Assembly: GCF_015476235.1 (NCBI RefSeq)
Contig: NZ_CP064338.1
Span: 3,348,001 to 3,412,000 of the forward strand
Direction of reading: 5' to 3'
From: Caldimonas thermodepolymerans
GTDB lineage: Bacteria; Pseudomonadota; Gammaproteobacteria; Burkholderiales; Burkholderiaceae_C
Length of the DNA: 64,000 nucleotides
Shown: positions 38,559 through 46,335 of the stretch, piece after piece
Layout: every line of letters starts with the position of its first letter
Numbering within the stretch: the first letter of the stretch is position 1
The notes under the pieces: model-generated
Databases searched by the model: none
The model's input: only the letters and a program-made list of their open reading frames with translations
What the model was told of the DNA's origin: nothing
Program-made: the position numbers and the translations under genes

Positions 38559-39761
38559 TCAGTGGTCCGCGGCCAGGCAGTTGTCGACGTTCCAGCCGTA
38601 CAGCCACTCGAGCGCGTCGTAGAAGCGCTCGGGCGAACGGCCGCGCCACAGGTCGTTGCGGACCAGGCGCTCGACGCCCTTGGCGTGGTAGATGCGACCC
38701 ATCTCGCGGCTGGACAGCACGATGCGCGCGGTGCGCGCGACGCGCGAGCGCTGGTACAGGTCCAGCGCCTTGGCCCAGTCGTTGCCGTGCACGCGCAGTG
38801 CCTCGCCCAGCGTCACGGCGTCTTCCATCGCCATGCAGGCGCCCTGCGCCATGTACTGGGTGGTCGGGTGGGCGGCGTCGCCCAGCAGGGTCACGCGGCC
38901 GAAGGTCCAGGTGTCGATCGGGTCGCGGTCGGCGGTGGCCCAGCGCTTCCAGCTCTTGGGCAGGTCGATCAGCTGGCGCGCCTGCGGCACGATGCCCTGG
39001 AAGTAGCTCTGCACTTCCTCCTTGCTCCCCTCGGTGACGCCCCACTGCTCCTGCTGGCGGCTGTGGAAGGTCACGACCACGTTGTACTGCTCGCCGCCGC
39101 GCAGCGGGTAGTGCACCAGGTGGCAGTGCGGGCCGGCCCACAGGCTGGCGGCGTTCCACTGCAAGTCCTTGGGGAACTCGGACTTGTCGACCACGGCGCG
39201 GTAGACCACGTGGCCGGTCACGCGCGCGGGGTCGCCCACGTACTGCTCGCGCACCACGCTCTTGACGCCGTCGGCGCCGATCAGGGCCTGGCCCTTGTAG
39301 GCGTTGCCGTGCTGGTCATAGATGGTGACGGTGTCGGCGTCCTGCTCGACGCGCACGATGCGGGTGCTGGTGTGGAAGCTGGCGCGGTCGGATTCCTCCA
39401 CGCCTTCCAGCAGCGACTTGTGCACGTCGACGCGGTGGATCACCGCGTAGGGGTTGTTGAAGCGCTTGCGGAAGGCCTCGCCGGTCGGGATGCGGCCGAT
39501 CTCCTTGCCGTCCACCGCATCGTGCATGACCATGTAGTCGGTGTAGACGGCGCGGCCGCGGGCACGCTCGCCCACGCCCAGCGCGTCGAAGGCATGGAAG
39601 GCGTTCGGGCCGAGCTGGATGCCGGCACCGATCTCGCCGATCTCGTCGGCCTGTTCGAACACCTTCACCTCGAAGCCGCGGCGCACCAGCGCCAGCGCGG
39701 CTGCCAGGCCGCCGATGCCGCCGCCGGCAATCAGCACGGGAAGTTTCTGAGCAGCAGTCAT
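38559..39761 (-). CDS. 3-hydroxybenzoate 6-hydroxylase (FAD monooxygenase)
   Basis: 400-residue group A flavin monooxygenase. FAD-binding GGGIGG at residues 13-18, a mid-protein DG-type segment (ALIGADGVKSVVR) and the GRVTLLGDAAHP motif near residue 300 are intact. The family converts 3-hydroxybenzoate to gentisate with NADH and O2; the following genes for gentisate breakdown support this role over salicylate hydroxylase. It is the first enzyme gene of the operon downstream of a LysR regulator and a promoter with an inverted-repeat operator. Confidence 0.88.
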   Translation of the reverse strand: MTAAQKLPVLIAGGGIGGLAAALALVRRGFEVKVFEQADEIGEIGAGIQLGPNAFHAFDALGVGERARGRAVYTDYMVMHDAVDGKEIGRIPTGEAFRKRFNNPYAVIHRVDVHKSLLEGVEESDRASFHTSTRIVRVEQDADTVTIYDQHGNAYKGQALIGADGVKSVVREQYVGDPARVTGHVVYRAVVDKSEFPKDLQWNAASLWAGPHCHLVHYPLRGGEQYNVVVTFHSRQQEQWGVTEGSKEEVQSYFQGIVPQARQLIDLPKSWKRWATADRDPIDTWTFGRVTLLGDAAHPTTQYMAQGACMAMEDAVTLGEALRVHGNDWAKALDLYQRSRVARTARIVLSSREMGRIYHAKGVERLVRNDLWRGRSPERFYDALEWLYGWNVDNCLAADH

Positions 39762-39838
39762 GGGGTCTCCTCTGAATCGGGTCGCCGAAGGTTAGGAAGC
39801 TGCTGCTATCAAGTAAATGCGTGGCCCGATATACCTGC

Positions 39839-39855
39839 TATCGAGATTCTTGATA
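39839..39855. promoter_or_regulatory. LysR-type operator and promoter region of the gentisate operon
   Basis: TATCGAGATTCTTGATA is an inverted repeat with seven of eight pairs matching and the T-N11-A core expected of LysR boxes. A second half site, CTATCAAG, lies at 39806-39813. On the minus strand a possible -35 TTATCA overlaps the repeat and a -10 TATATC follows 17 bases later. The surrounding 137-base gap is distinctly AT-rich compared with its neighbours. Confidence 0.62.
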
Positions 39856-39898
39856 ACACGGTCCCGCGGGGCCGCCGGGGCCGCTGACGTACGGTTGG

Positions 39899-40792
39899 TT
39901 ACTTGCCATGCAGGGCGGCCAGCGTGGCGCGCAGCCAGGTGTGGCCGGCGTCGAGGTGGAAGCGCTCGTGCCAGTGCTGCTTGACGTCGAAGGGCGGCAG
40001 CTCGACCGGCGGGTCGAGCACGGCGATGCGCTCCTGGTGCGACAGCGCCTCGCCGAGCCGGCGCGGCACGATCACCAGCAGCTCGGTGGTGGCCACCAGG
40101 CGCGCGACGCCCAGGAAGCTGGGCACCTTGAGCACGATGCGACGCTCCCAGCCGTGGGCCTGGAACACCTTGTCGACGATGGCGTGGCCGGTGCCCGAGG
40201 TGGTGACGACGATGTGCCCCTCGGCGAGGAACTGCTCGCGCGTGGGCCGCGCGTGGATGCGGGGGTGGTTGCGCGCGGCCAGGCACACGAAGTCCTGCCG
40301 GAACAGGGTCTGCTGGTAGAAGCCGGCCTCCAGGTGCGGCATGAAGCCCACCGCGAGGTCGACCTCGCCGGACTCCAGGCGCCGGCCGGTGTCCAGGCTG
40401 GTGCGCTCGGTCTCGACCGTGACGCCGGGCGCGACGCGCCGCAGGTGGTTGATCAGCGTGGGCAGCACCACGATCTCGCTGATGTCGGTCATCGCGATGC
40501 GGAACTGGCGCGTCGCGGTGGCGGGATCGAAGGTGGCGCGCGCGCCCGAGAGCTCGTCCAGCGTCTGCAGCGCGGAGACCACCGCCGGGTAGATCTGCTT
40601 CGCGTACGGCGTGGGCTCCATGCCGCGCGAGGTGCGGCAGAACAGCGGGTCGCCGAAGTGGCGCCTCAGCTTGGCAAGCGCGGTACTGACGTTGGCCTGC
40701 GCGACGCCGAGTCGCTCGGCCGCCCGCGAGACGTTCTGCAGGCGGTACACCTCGACGAAGACGTGCAGCCAGTCGATGTTGAGTCGGGTCAT
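39899..40792 (-). CDS. LysR-family transcriptional regulator of the gentisate operon
   Basis: 297 residues from ATG 40792 (MTRLNIDWLHVFVEVYRLQN). An upstream GTG is possible but lacks a ribosome binding site. The N-terminal winged helix-turn-helix (NVSRAAERLGVAQANVSTALAKLRRHFG, about residues 20-47) and the periplasmic-binding-like effector domain are typical. It lies upstream of and on the same strand as the 3-hydroxybenzoate genes, with a good LysR box in between, so it is inferred to activate them, perhaps in response to 3-hydroxybenzoate or gentisate. Confidence 0.9.
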   Translation of the reverse strand: MTRLNIDWLHVFVEVYRLQNVSRAAERLGVAQANVSTALAKLRRHFGDPLFCRTSRGMEPTPYAKQIYPAVVSALQTLDELSGARATFDPATATRQFRIAMTDISEIVVLPTLINHLRRVAPGVTVETERTSLDTGRRLESGEVDLAVGFMPHLEAGFYQQTLFRQDFVCLAARNHPRIHARPTREQFLAEGHIVVTTSGTGHAIVDKVFQAHGWERRIVLKVPSFLGVARLVATTELLVIVPRRLGEALSHQERIAVLDPPVELPPFDVKQHWHERFHLDAGHTWLRATLAALHGK

Positions 40793-40922
40793 CGGTGGGG
40801 ACGGGGCAGCGCGCGGCAGCGGCACCGCGCGCGCCGACGGCTAGTGTGCCCGCGAATCGCGCCGGGCGTGCGCGCCAGGCGCACGCCGGCCACCCCGGCC
40901 GGCCCCGAAGGCAGGCCCCGGC

Positions 40923-41552
40923 TCAGGCCTGCTTGAGCAGCGGGCTGTCGATCTGCTCCAGCACGCGGCGCACGGCCGGGCGCTGCAGCAGCCGGTCGCG
41001 CAGCTGGCGGAAGTTCGGCCACGGGTCCAGCGCCAGGCCGTCCAGCGCGCACCAGTTGGCGTAGACCATCAGCTGGTAGTCGCACGAGCTCGGCCGGTCG
41101 CCGCCCAGCACCCAGTCCTTGCCCGCCAGCAGGCCGTCGATGCGCTGCAGGCAGCGCTCGAACAGCTCGCGGCCGGTGGCCTGGATCTGCGCATGGCAGG
41201 CGGCCTCGGACGTGAAGCGCGCCGGCATGCGGACCTGGCGGCGTGCCGGCTGCGCGGAGGCGGCCAGCCACGCCAGCAGCGACACGCCTTGAGCGAACCC
41301 GAACGGGTCCTTGGGCAGCAGCCCGGCCTCGGGATAGGCCTGGGCCAGCCAGGCGTGGATCGCGGTGGTCTCCGTCAACACCCCTGCCTCGGTGCGGATC
41401 GCCGGCACCGTGCCGAGCGGGTTGATCTGCCGGTAGGCGCTGCGGTCGCCGGCGAGGTCGACGTACACCGCCTCGTGCGGGATGCCCGCGTCCGCGAGCG
41501 CCAGTTGCGCGCCCAGGGAACACGCCAGGGGGTGGTAATACAGGGTCAGCAT
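40923..41552 (-). CDS. Glutathione S-transferase family protein
   Basis: 209 residues from ATG 41552 (MLTLYYHPLACSLGAQLALA). The thioredoxin-like N-terminal domain has INPLGTVPAIRTEAGVLTET, the conserved glutathione-binding cis-Pro segment, and an all-helical C-terminal domain follows. It is a beta-class-like GST. Its position between the porin and the LysR gene suggests a part in detoxifying or isomerising aromatic intermediates, but the substrate cannot be told. Overlapping catabolic genes on both sides are on the same strand. Confidence 0.85.
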   Translation of the reverse strand: MLTLYYHPLACSLGAQLALADAGIPHEAVYVDLAGDRSAYRQINPLGTVPAIRTEAGVLTETTAIHAWLAQAYPEAGLLPKDPFGFAQGVSLLAWLAASAQPARRQVRMPARFTSEAACHAQIQATGRELFERCLQRIDGLLAGKDWVLGGDRPSSCDYQLMVYANWCALDGLALDPWPNFRQLRDRLLQRPAVRRVLEQIDSPLLKQA

Positions 41553-41635
41553 CGTCCAGGTCTTCTGCGGGCGCCGCCCGGTGGAGGCGGCGCCCGTCGA
41601 TGGTGGTTGCAACAGGCCGCGAATCTACACGTTCG

Positions 41636-42829
41636 TCAGAACGAGTGCCGCAGGCCGACGACGGCGCCCTTCATGCGCGGGTTGCCGTCGGCCAGGCCGT
41701 TGACACGCGGCGCGGTCGTGCCCGCCCCGAGCGCGTAGTTCGAGCCGTTGCGGTTGTCGACCGTGCCCAGCGTGACGTAGACCATGGTGCGCTTGGACAG
41801 CGGGTACTGTCCGCCGATGGCCAGCCAGGTGGCGTCGCGGCTGCCCGGGTCGACGTCGTAGTCCGAGCGGTCCTGCACGCGCACCACCTGCGCGTAGGTG
41901 GTCCAGGCACCGATCGGCACGCGCACGCCGACGTTGATCAGGCGGAACTCCGCCGCGTTGGTGCCCGACACCCCGGCCATGCGGGTCAGCGCGCCGGTGC
42001 AGGTCACGCAGGAGTTCTTCTCGTTGGAGAAGCCGACGTACAGGCGCGCCGGACCGAAGTCGTAGCTGCCGCCCAGGGTGTAGCCCTGCGCATCGCCGTT
42101 GGCGCTCTTGTTGTTGGCGCCGTTGATGCGCGCGCCGGCCAGCACCACGTCCAGCGGGCCCTTGGTGTAGCGCAGCGAGGCGCTGACGGTGCGGCCCTGG
42201 GTGGGAGACTTCTCGCCGAAGGCACCCAGCACGCGGAACTCGAAGCCGTCGAAGTTGGGCGAGACGTACAGCACCGCATTGTCGGCGCGCGCCGACAGGC
42301 CCACGCCCAGCAGCGGGCGGTTGGCCACGCCGCTGCGGTTGATCGACAGCACCCCGCCGTGGCCGACCCAGCCGAACGCGTCGATCGGGTTGAGCGCCTG
42401 GTAGTACGGCATCAGCAGGCGGCCCATCGTGACCGCGCCCCAGCTCTTGGAGGCCAGGCCCACCGAGGCCTCGCGGCCGAAGGCCCGGCCGCCTTGCGCC
42501 AGCACGCCGTCGTCGGGGGTGAAGCCCTGCTCGAGGCGGAAGGTGGCCTTCAGGCCGCCGCCGAGGTCTTCGGAACCGGTGAAGCCCAGGCGGCTGCCGG
42601 CCGAGCCGCCCGCGATCATGCGCGAATGCGTGCTGCCGCCGCCGTTGGTGGCTTCCAGCCCCAGGTCCACCAGGCCGTACATCGTCACGCTGCTTTGCGC
42701 GCCGGCCACGCCGGCGGCGAGGCCGACGCCCAGGCCCAGCGCGATGCGGGCCGCACGGCCCAGCGGCGTCCGACGCGTCGCGCCGTGGCGCGCCGCACGA
42801 TCCTGACGGGTGTGGTGTCGAGAGTTCAC
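41636..42829 (-). CDS. Outer-membrane porin, Burkholderiales OmpC-like
   Basis: 397 residues from GTG 42829 with GGAG upstream. A long basic N-terminus and a hydrophobic segment end in GVAGAQSS, a signal peptide with an AxA-like cleavage site. Then SSVTMYGLVDLGLEA begins the beta-barrel, continuing with SAGSRLGFTGSEDLGGGLKA and ending in a C-terminal aromatic residue (VVGLRHSF). It is a trimeric general porin. Lying amid Bug receptors and catabolic enzymes, it may admit the aromatic substrate. Its promoter carries an inverted-repeat operator. Confidence 0.92.
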   Translation of the reverse strand: MNSRHHTRQDRAARHGATRRTPLGRAARIALGLGVGLAAGVAGAQSSVTMYGLVDLGLEATNGGGSTHSRMIAGGSAGSRLGFTGSEDLGGGLKATFRLEQGFTPDDGVLAQGGRAFGREASVGLASKSWGAVTMGRLLMPYYQALNPIDAFGWVGHGGVLSINRSGVANRPLLGVGLSARADNAVLYVSPNFDGFEFRVLGAFGEKSPTQGRTVSASLRYTKGPLDVVLAGARINGANNKSANGDAQGYTLGGSYDFGPARLYVGFSNEKNSCVTCTGALTRMAGVSGTNAAEFRLINVGVRVPIGAWTTYAQVVRVQDRSDYDVDPGSRDATWLAIGGQYPLSKRTMVYVTLGTVDNRNGSNYALGAGTTAPRVNGLADGNPRMKGAVVGLRHSF

Positions 42830-42991
42830 TCAGAGTCTCCTGGTCGTTGTGGTGTGGGTCTGCCGGAGGCCGGCCGCGGCCTGGACCGCCTGCATGGCGG
42901 CCTGTGCCCCGGACGGTTGCGCACGGCACGGGCGGGTCGGATCACGGCCGACCCATGGGAGCCGGCGCCCTCCTGCAGTATGTTTTACGTA

Positions 42992-43006
42992 TGCTGATTG
43001 TCAGCA
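42992..43006. promoter_or_regulatory. Inverted-repeat operator at the porin transcription start
   Basis: TGCTGATTGTCAGCA has two perfect 6-bp arms about a three-base centre. It coincides with the predicted start of the porin transcript, the position expected for a repressor. It resembles but does not equal the palindrome upstream of the flavin monooxygenase gene at 53401-53414. Confidence 0.55.
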
Positions 43007-43012
43007 CACTGA

Positions 43013-43041
43013 TGTTAAAGGCGCGAAAACGGGAGCGTCAA
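43013..43041 (-). promoter_or_regulatory. Porin promoter candidate
   Basis: Minus strand: -35 TTGACG (43041-43036), 17-base spacer, -10 TTAACA (43018-43013), start predicted near 43006, within the inverted repeat at 42992-43006. The untranslated leader would be about 177 bases. Confidence 0.6.
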
Positions 43042-43291
43042 TTTGCAAAGCCTGCGATCGAGGCCGATTCGCCGCGTTCTATGGGTTTTTCCTAGTAATG
43101 ACAGGCCACATCGGCCGGATCCATGTGCGCGTGTCGCATGATCCGATGCAGAAAACGAAATCCAGTCGCCCGCTTCTCGCATAACTGTCCGTATGCTGAA
43201 TTTGTGCCGGAAGGGCGACGGCGCACGCGCCGGCGCGCCGCCGCGGCGGGCGCGGCGGCGGCTCGGGCCGCGGAAGGGGAAGGCCGCAGCG

Positions 43292-44281
43292 TCAGTCGAC
43301 GCTGATGCCGAAGGCGCGGACGATGCGCCCGAACTGGTCGAAGTCGGCGCGCACGCGGGTGGCGAAGTCCTGCGGCGAGCCGCCGACCACCACCTCGCCC
43401 AGTGCGGCGAAGCGGCGTCGGGTCTCGGGCTGCGCGAGCACCTGGTTGATGGCCTGGCCGACCTTCGCGACGGTGGCGGCGGGCGTGCCGGCCGGGGCGA
43501 ACACGCCGAACCAGGTCTCGAACGCCACGTCGCGGAAACCCTGCTCGGCGAGCGTCGGCACCTCGGGCAGCAGCGGCGAGCGCTGCGCCTGGGTCACCCC
43601 GATGGCGACCAGCTGCCCGGACTGCAGGTAGCTGCTCGCCGAGGCCAGGTCGCTGAACACCACCGTCACGTGGTCGCCCAGCAGGTCGCTGAGCGCCGGG
43701 GCGACGCCCTTGTAGGGCACGTGGGTCAGCGGCACGTCGGCGGCCTGGCGGAACAGCTCGCCGGCAATGTGCATCGGGGAGCCGGCGCCCGGCGTGCCGT
43801 AGCTCACCGGCTGCTCCTTCGCTCGCGCGGCCAGCGCCCGCGCATCGCGCAGGCCCTGCGCAGGCCGTGTGACCGGCAACAGCGTGCCGCGGCTGAGCTG
43901 CACCACCGGGGCGAGGTCGGTCATCACGTCGACGGCGCCGCCGGCCGCCTTGGGCAGCACGTGCGGCGTGGTCACCAGCGTGATCGGCGTGACCAGCAGG
44001 GTCTGGCCGTCGGCCGGCGAGCGTGCGGTCAGCGCCGCAGCCAGCATGCCGCTCGCCCCCGGCTTGTTCTCGACCACCACCGGCCGCTGCAGCACGCCCT
44101 GCAGGCGCTCGGCCAGCACGCGGGCGATCACGTCGGTGCCACCGCCGGCAGCGTTGCCGACCACCAGCATGACCGGCTTGCCCGGCGCGGGCCAGTCCTG
44201 CACGGGCGCAGCCTGCGCGACGCCCAGGCCCAGCAGGGCGGCCAGCCCGAGCCGGCACAGCCATGCGAACGTCATGCGCAT
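43292..44281 (-). CDS. Tripartite tricarboxylate (Bug-type) periplasmic binding protein 1
   Basis: 329 residues. N-terminal signal peptide (MRMTFAWLCRLGLAALLGLG then VAQAAP). The Bug family signatures follow: NAAGGGTDVIARVLAERLQ, VENKPGASGMLAA, ARSPADGQTLLVT, HVPYKGVAPALSDLLG and the C-terminal GGSPQDFATRVRADFDQFGRIV. Such receptors bind small organic acids for TctAB transport, but no tctA or tctB is present in the window. It lies last in the nine-gene catabolic run, 17 bases after the second receptor gene. Confidence 0.92.
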   Translation of the reverse strand: MRMTFAWLCRLGLAALLGLGVAQAAPVQDWPAPGKPVMLVVGNAAGGGTDVIARVLAERLQGVLQRPVVVENKPGASGMLAAALTARSPADGQTLLVTPITLVTTPHVLPKAAGGAVDVMTDLAPVVQLSRGTLLPVTRPAQGLRDARALAARAKEQPVSYGTPGAGSPMHIAGELFRQAADVPLTHVPYKGVAPALSDLLGDHVTVVFSDLASASSYLQSGQLVAIGVTQAQRSPLLPEVPTLAEQGFRDVAFETWFGVFAPAGTPAATVAKVGQAINQVLAQPETRRRFAALGEVVVGGSPQDFATRVRADFDQFGRIVRAFGISVD

Positions 44282-44298
44282 GGAAAGGCTCCTTCGGC

Positions 44299-45294
44299 TC
44301 ACTCGGCGGTGATGCCGAATTCCTTCACGATGCGGCCGAAGCGGGTGTACTCGTCGCGCATCAGCTGGGCGAAGGTCTGGGTCGAGCCACCCACCGGCAC
44401 CTCGCCTTGCGCCTTGAACTTCTCCTGGATGTCGGGCATCTCGAGGATGGCGTTGATCTCCTTGTTGATGCGCTCGACCTGGGCGGCCGGCGTGCCGCGC
44501 GGTGCGAACAGGCCGAACCAGCCGGTCACCTCGACGCCCTTGATGCCCTGCTCGGTCAGCGTGGGGACGTCGGGCAGCAGCGGGGTGCGGTTCGGCTCCG
44601 GCACGGCCACCGGCACCAGCCGGCCCGACTGGATGTGCGGCAGCGCCGCGCCCAGCGAGCTGATCGCCAGGGGCAGCTGGCCGCCCATCAGGTCCACCAG
44701 CGCCGGACTGGTGCCGCGGTAGGGCACGTGGATCAGGTCGACGCCGGTCGCGCGGGCGTAGAGCATGCCGACGATGTGCTGCGGCGAGCCGTTGCCGGCC
44801 GAACCGAACGGCAGGCCGGGCTTGCTGCGGGCGAGTTTCGTCAGCTCCTGCGCGTCCTTCACGCCCTGCGACGGGGTCGTGACGATGATCAGCGTGCTGC
44901 GCGTGACCTGCACCACCGGCACCAGGTCGTTGAGCACGTTGACGTCGCTGGCCGCCCCCGGCTGCACGTGCGGGGCGATCACCAGCGTGTTGGGCGCGAA
45001 CAGCAGCGTGTGGCCGTCCGCCGGCGACTTGGCGACCAGGTTGACCGCCATCGTGCCGCCGGCCCCCGGCTTGTTCTCGACGATCACCGGCTGCTTCAGG
45101 CGCCGCTGCAGCTGCTCGGCCAGCGCGCGCGCCAGCGTGTCGGTGCCGGCACCCGGCGCGAAGCCGACGACGATGGTGATCGGGCGGTCCGATCCGCTGG
45201 ACTGGGCCGATGCGGGGGCGACCAGCGCGAGCGCCGCGCAGGCCGCGCCGATCCAGCGCATGGGGCGGGAAGCGAAGATGGAGCGGAAGTTCAT
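44299..45294 (-). CDS. Tripartite tricarboxylate (Bug-type) periplasmic binding protein 2
   Basis: 331 residues with a signal peptide ending ALVAPASAQS. FAPGAGTDTLARALAEQLQ, IVENKPGAGGTMAVNLVA, KSPADGHTLLFAPN, HVPYRGTSPALVDLMGG and GEVPVGGSTQTFAQLMRDEY are the usual Bug motifs. It is clearly a paralogue of the neighbouring receptor but diverged. Orphan Bug receptors often serve signalling or share one TctAB elsewhere; which applies here is unknown. Confidence 0.92.
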   Translation of the reverse strand: MNFRSIFASRPMRWIGAACAALALVAPASAQSSGSDRPITIVVGFAPGAGTDTLARALAEQLQRRLKQPVIVENKPGAGGTMAVNLVAKSPADGHTLLFAPNTLVIAPHVQPGAASDVNVLNDLVPVVQVTRSTLIIVTTPSQGVKDAQELTKLARSKPGLPFGSAGNGSPQHIVGMLYARATGVDLIHVPYRGTSPALVDLMGGQLPLAISSLGAALPHIQSGRLVPVAVPEPNRTPLLPDVPTLTEQGIKGVEVTGWFGLFAPRGTPAAQVERINKEINAILEMPDIQEKFKAQGEVPVGGSTQTFAQLMRDEYTRFGRIVKEFGITAE

Positions 45295-45446
45295 CGGTTG
45301 TCTCCTCGTCGATGTGGTCTCTGTGTGTGTCCTGCCGTTGAACGCTCCGGTTCAATCGCCAGGGGAGAAGGAAATGGCAAAGCGCAGCCGGTCCGCACAC
45401 CGGCTGCGGGGGGAACAAGCAAAGGGGGAAAGGCGGCGTCGCTGCA

Positions 45447-46307
45447 TCAGGCCGCCGTCACGGGCACGTCCATCGCGCCGATGCGGTCGATCTCGCAATG
45501 CATGCGGTCGCCCGGCAGCACCGGACCGACGCCCTCGCAAGTGCCGGTCATGATGATGTCGCCCGGCCACAGCGTGTAGAAGCTGGAGGCCCAGGCGATC
45601 TGCGTCGCGATGTCCATGATCATGTGCGCGGTGTTGGAGCGCTGGCGCGGCTCGCCGTTGACCGCCAGGCTCAGGTCCAGCGCCTGCGGGTCCGGGATCT
45701 CGTCGGCCGTCACCAGCCACGGGCCGCACACCGCGTAGCTGTCGATGGACTTGCGCAGCGAGCGGTCCTCCGGGCCACGCACCACCATGTCCAGCGCGAT
45801 GCAGTAGCCGGCCACGTACGACAGTGCGTCCTCGCGCGTGACGTTGGCCGCGGGGCGGCCGATCACCACGCCCAGCTCCATCTCGTGGTGCGTCGAGCGT
45901 TCCGGGAAGCGCACCCGCACGCCCTCGCCCGGGCCCACCAGCGCGCTGGTGGCCTTGAGGAACAGGCCCTGCTCCTCGATGCCGCCGCGGTAGCGGTCGG
46001 TGAAGGTGGCGCGGTCGGCCTCGGCTTCCTCGACGTGCTTGAGGTAGTTCACCGGCACGCCGATGATCTTGGTCGGCGCCTGCACGGGGCTGAGCAGCTT
46101 CACCTGCGACACCGGCAGCGCCGCGGCGTGCGGCAGCAGCCGGTCGATCTCGGCACGCACGGCATCCAGGTGGGCGACGAGGGCGTCGCCCTTCGGTCCC
46201 GCCGGGTAGGTCGGCGCGGGCAGCACGCGCATCGCCTCGCTGACGTCATGCACCCGGTCGCCGACGACGACCCCGAGGCGGTGGTTGTCGAACCAGCACA
46301 GCTTCAT
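45447..46307 (-). CDS. Fumarylacetoacetate hydrolase family protein
   Basis: 286 residues. The metal ligands E142, E144 (HHEMELGVVIG) and D173 (IALDMVVRG) and the C-terminal TGTCEGVGPVLPGDRMHCEI are those of the FAH family. It is longer than the NagK of the gentisate operon and only distantly similar, with an N-terminal extra domain (about 70 residues). It probably hydrolyses an acylpyruvate-type intermediate formed by the adjacent dioxygenase and reductase. The exact substrate is not known. Confidence 0.88.
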   Translation of the reverse strand: MKLCWFDNHRLGVVVGDRVHDVSEAMRVLPAPTYPAGPKGDALVAHLDAVRAEIDRLLPHAAALPVSQVKLLSPVQAPTKIIGVPVNYLKHVEEAEADRATFTDRYRGGIEEQGLFLKATSALVGPGEGVRVRFPERSTHHEMELGVVIGRPAANVTREDALSYVAGYCIALDMVVRGPEDRSLRKSIDSYAVCGPWLVTADEIPDPQALDLSLAVNGEPRQRSNTAHMIMDIATQIAWASSFYTLWPGDIIMTGTCEGVGPVLPGDRMHCEIDRIGAMDVPVTAA

Positions 46308-46335
46308 CGCATCGCGCTCCTGTCCGGCCCGCCGC

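Larger units (their letters stand above)
42830..43291. other. Porin upstream region, 460 bases without a gene
   Basis: No credible coding sequence. The left half, 42975-43200, is AT-rich and holds the porin promoter and an inverted repeat. GTATGCTGA occurs twice, at 42989-42997 and 43191-43199. The right half (43205-43290) is extremely GC-rich with runs of CGCCGG, below the stop codon of the Bug receptor gene, and shows no T-run terminator. Confidence 0.6.

Noticed and set aside
40826-40922. GC-rich stem between the GST and LysR genes as a terminator
   Set aside because: GCGTGCGC/GCGCGCACGC-type pairing is possible, but there is no T-run and such stems are common by chance at this GC content.
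43092-44264. Alternate-frame minus-strand ORF overlapping Bug receptor gene 1
   Set aside because: It is Arg/Gly/Ala-rich and covers the same bases as the clear receptor frame, with no family match.
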